From the NCBI GenBank assembly GCA_900547815.1, contig URHY01000057.1, forward strand, positions 1 through 15,042: 15,042 nt of DNA, in the 5' to 3' direction. The DNA is from an uncultured Solobacterium sp. Its GTDB lineage: Bacteria > Bacillota_I > Bacilli_A > Erysipelotrichales > Erysipelotrichaceae. Under the pieces are notes generated by a model. That model was given only the letters and a program-made list of their open reading frames with translations, was not told the DNA's origin and did not search any database. Position numbers and translations under genes: made by a program. Positions 14,701 to 15,042 of the stretch are shown in pieces. How positions within the stretch are numbered: position 1 is the stretch's first letter; each line of letters opens with the position of its first letter.

Positions 14701-15042
14701 AAAAAATAGTAATATCTTTCTCACTCCGGAAAAAGATCTCTTTGTACTTAAGATAATATGGGTTAAATCCATTCTTGTCAATGAGAAATAACGTTCGTGT
14801 AACCGATTACATTCATTTGGTTATAAAACAGTTGTTAACTTTATTGATAAATGTCTTTATTTAAGGGAAATTTTCTAAAAAATATTTTTAATTTGTTATA
14901 TGATGCTTATGCGTTTTAAATAAGGGTAATATTAAATATATTTAATGTTTTCACCTAAGCTTAAGTAACAAATGTTCATTGACGGGGCAGTAGTTACGCA
15001 TGAAAAATAAAATGGCTTAAATAAACAAAATCGGAAACTCTA

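Larger units (their letters stand above)
14451..15042. other. Right-edge AT-rich non-coding stretch
   Basis: No frame of useful length is seen on either strand over 592 nt. It contains a 27-nt inverted repeat (14514-14540), the palindrome ACCAATTGGT (14557-14566), a 9-bp hairpin (14669-14697) and an AT-only 16-nt palindrome (14931-14946). A small ATG frame at 15001 is closed after six codons. Confidence 0.5.

Noticed and set aside
14931..14946. 16-nt perfect palindrome ATTAAATATATTTAAT
   Set aside because: Contains only A and T in an AT-rich region, so chance is a fair explanation; no neighbouring gene gives it a role.

Overview
The window comes from a low-GC Firmicute. The AT-rich coding style, the strong Shine-Dalgarno sites, and the combination of a choline-activation (lic-type) operon with secreted proteins built from choline-binding-type aromatic repeats point to the Erysipelotrichia (Solobacterium/Bulleidia-like) or a close relative. 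That placement is inference from gene content, since no rRNA or tRNA gene is present.

Layout. (1) 131-1555 is a cell-wall-binding repeat protein with no signal peptide; its start falls in the middle of a repeat, so it is probably 5'-truncated. (2) 1676-3418 is a DarT-DarG toxin-antitoxin pair. The DNA ADP-ribosyltransferase toxin darT is full length but carries one in-frame amber codon (1832-1834) where a glutamine codon is expected; the macrodomain antitoxin darG is intact. (3) 3589-7554 is a tight three-gene choline operon with 13- and 11-nt overlaps. It encodes a winged-helix / phosphocholine cytidylyltransferase / choline kinase fusion, a separate LicC-type cytidylyltransferase, and a BCCT-family transporter. 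(4) 7686-9797 encodes a secreted NlpC/P60 hydrolase with a long array of the same repeats as gene 1. (5) 9.8-10.9 kb is a poorly coding junction with strong terminator hairpins and small or decayed ORFs. (6) 11007-14450 is a three-gene operon with the architecture of an ABC-three-component / Lamassu-family anti-phage system: an effector with a Mrr-like fold, a winged-helix middle component, and an SMC/Rad50-like ATPase with a zinc hook. (7) 14451-15042 has no convincing gene and contains a 27-nt inverted repeat and another hairpin.

How the genes work together. Choline would be imported by the BCCT carrier, phosphorylated by the kinase domain and activated to CDP-choline by the cytidylyltransferases, for decoration of a surface polymer by a LicD-type transferase not in this window. 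The two repeat proteins flanking the locus are the kind that dock on such choline-decorated walls. The two conflict systems (darTG, Lamassu-like) are more AT-rich than the lic operon and sit at its edges like accessory insertions.

The most notable points are the single nonsense mutation that disarms darT while darG stays intact, the Lamassu/ABC-3C operon whose effector has Tyr where the catalytic Lys of a PD-(D/E)XK nuclease is expected and which is preceded by an ATGA-coupled 18-codon leader ORF, and the HTH-cytidylyltransferase-kinase fusion followed by a second cytidylyltransferase.
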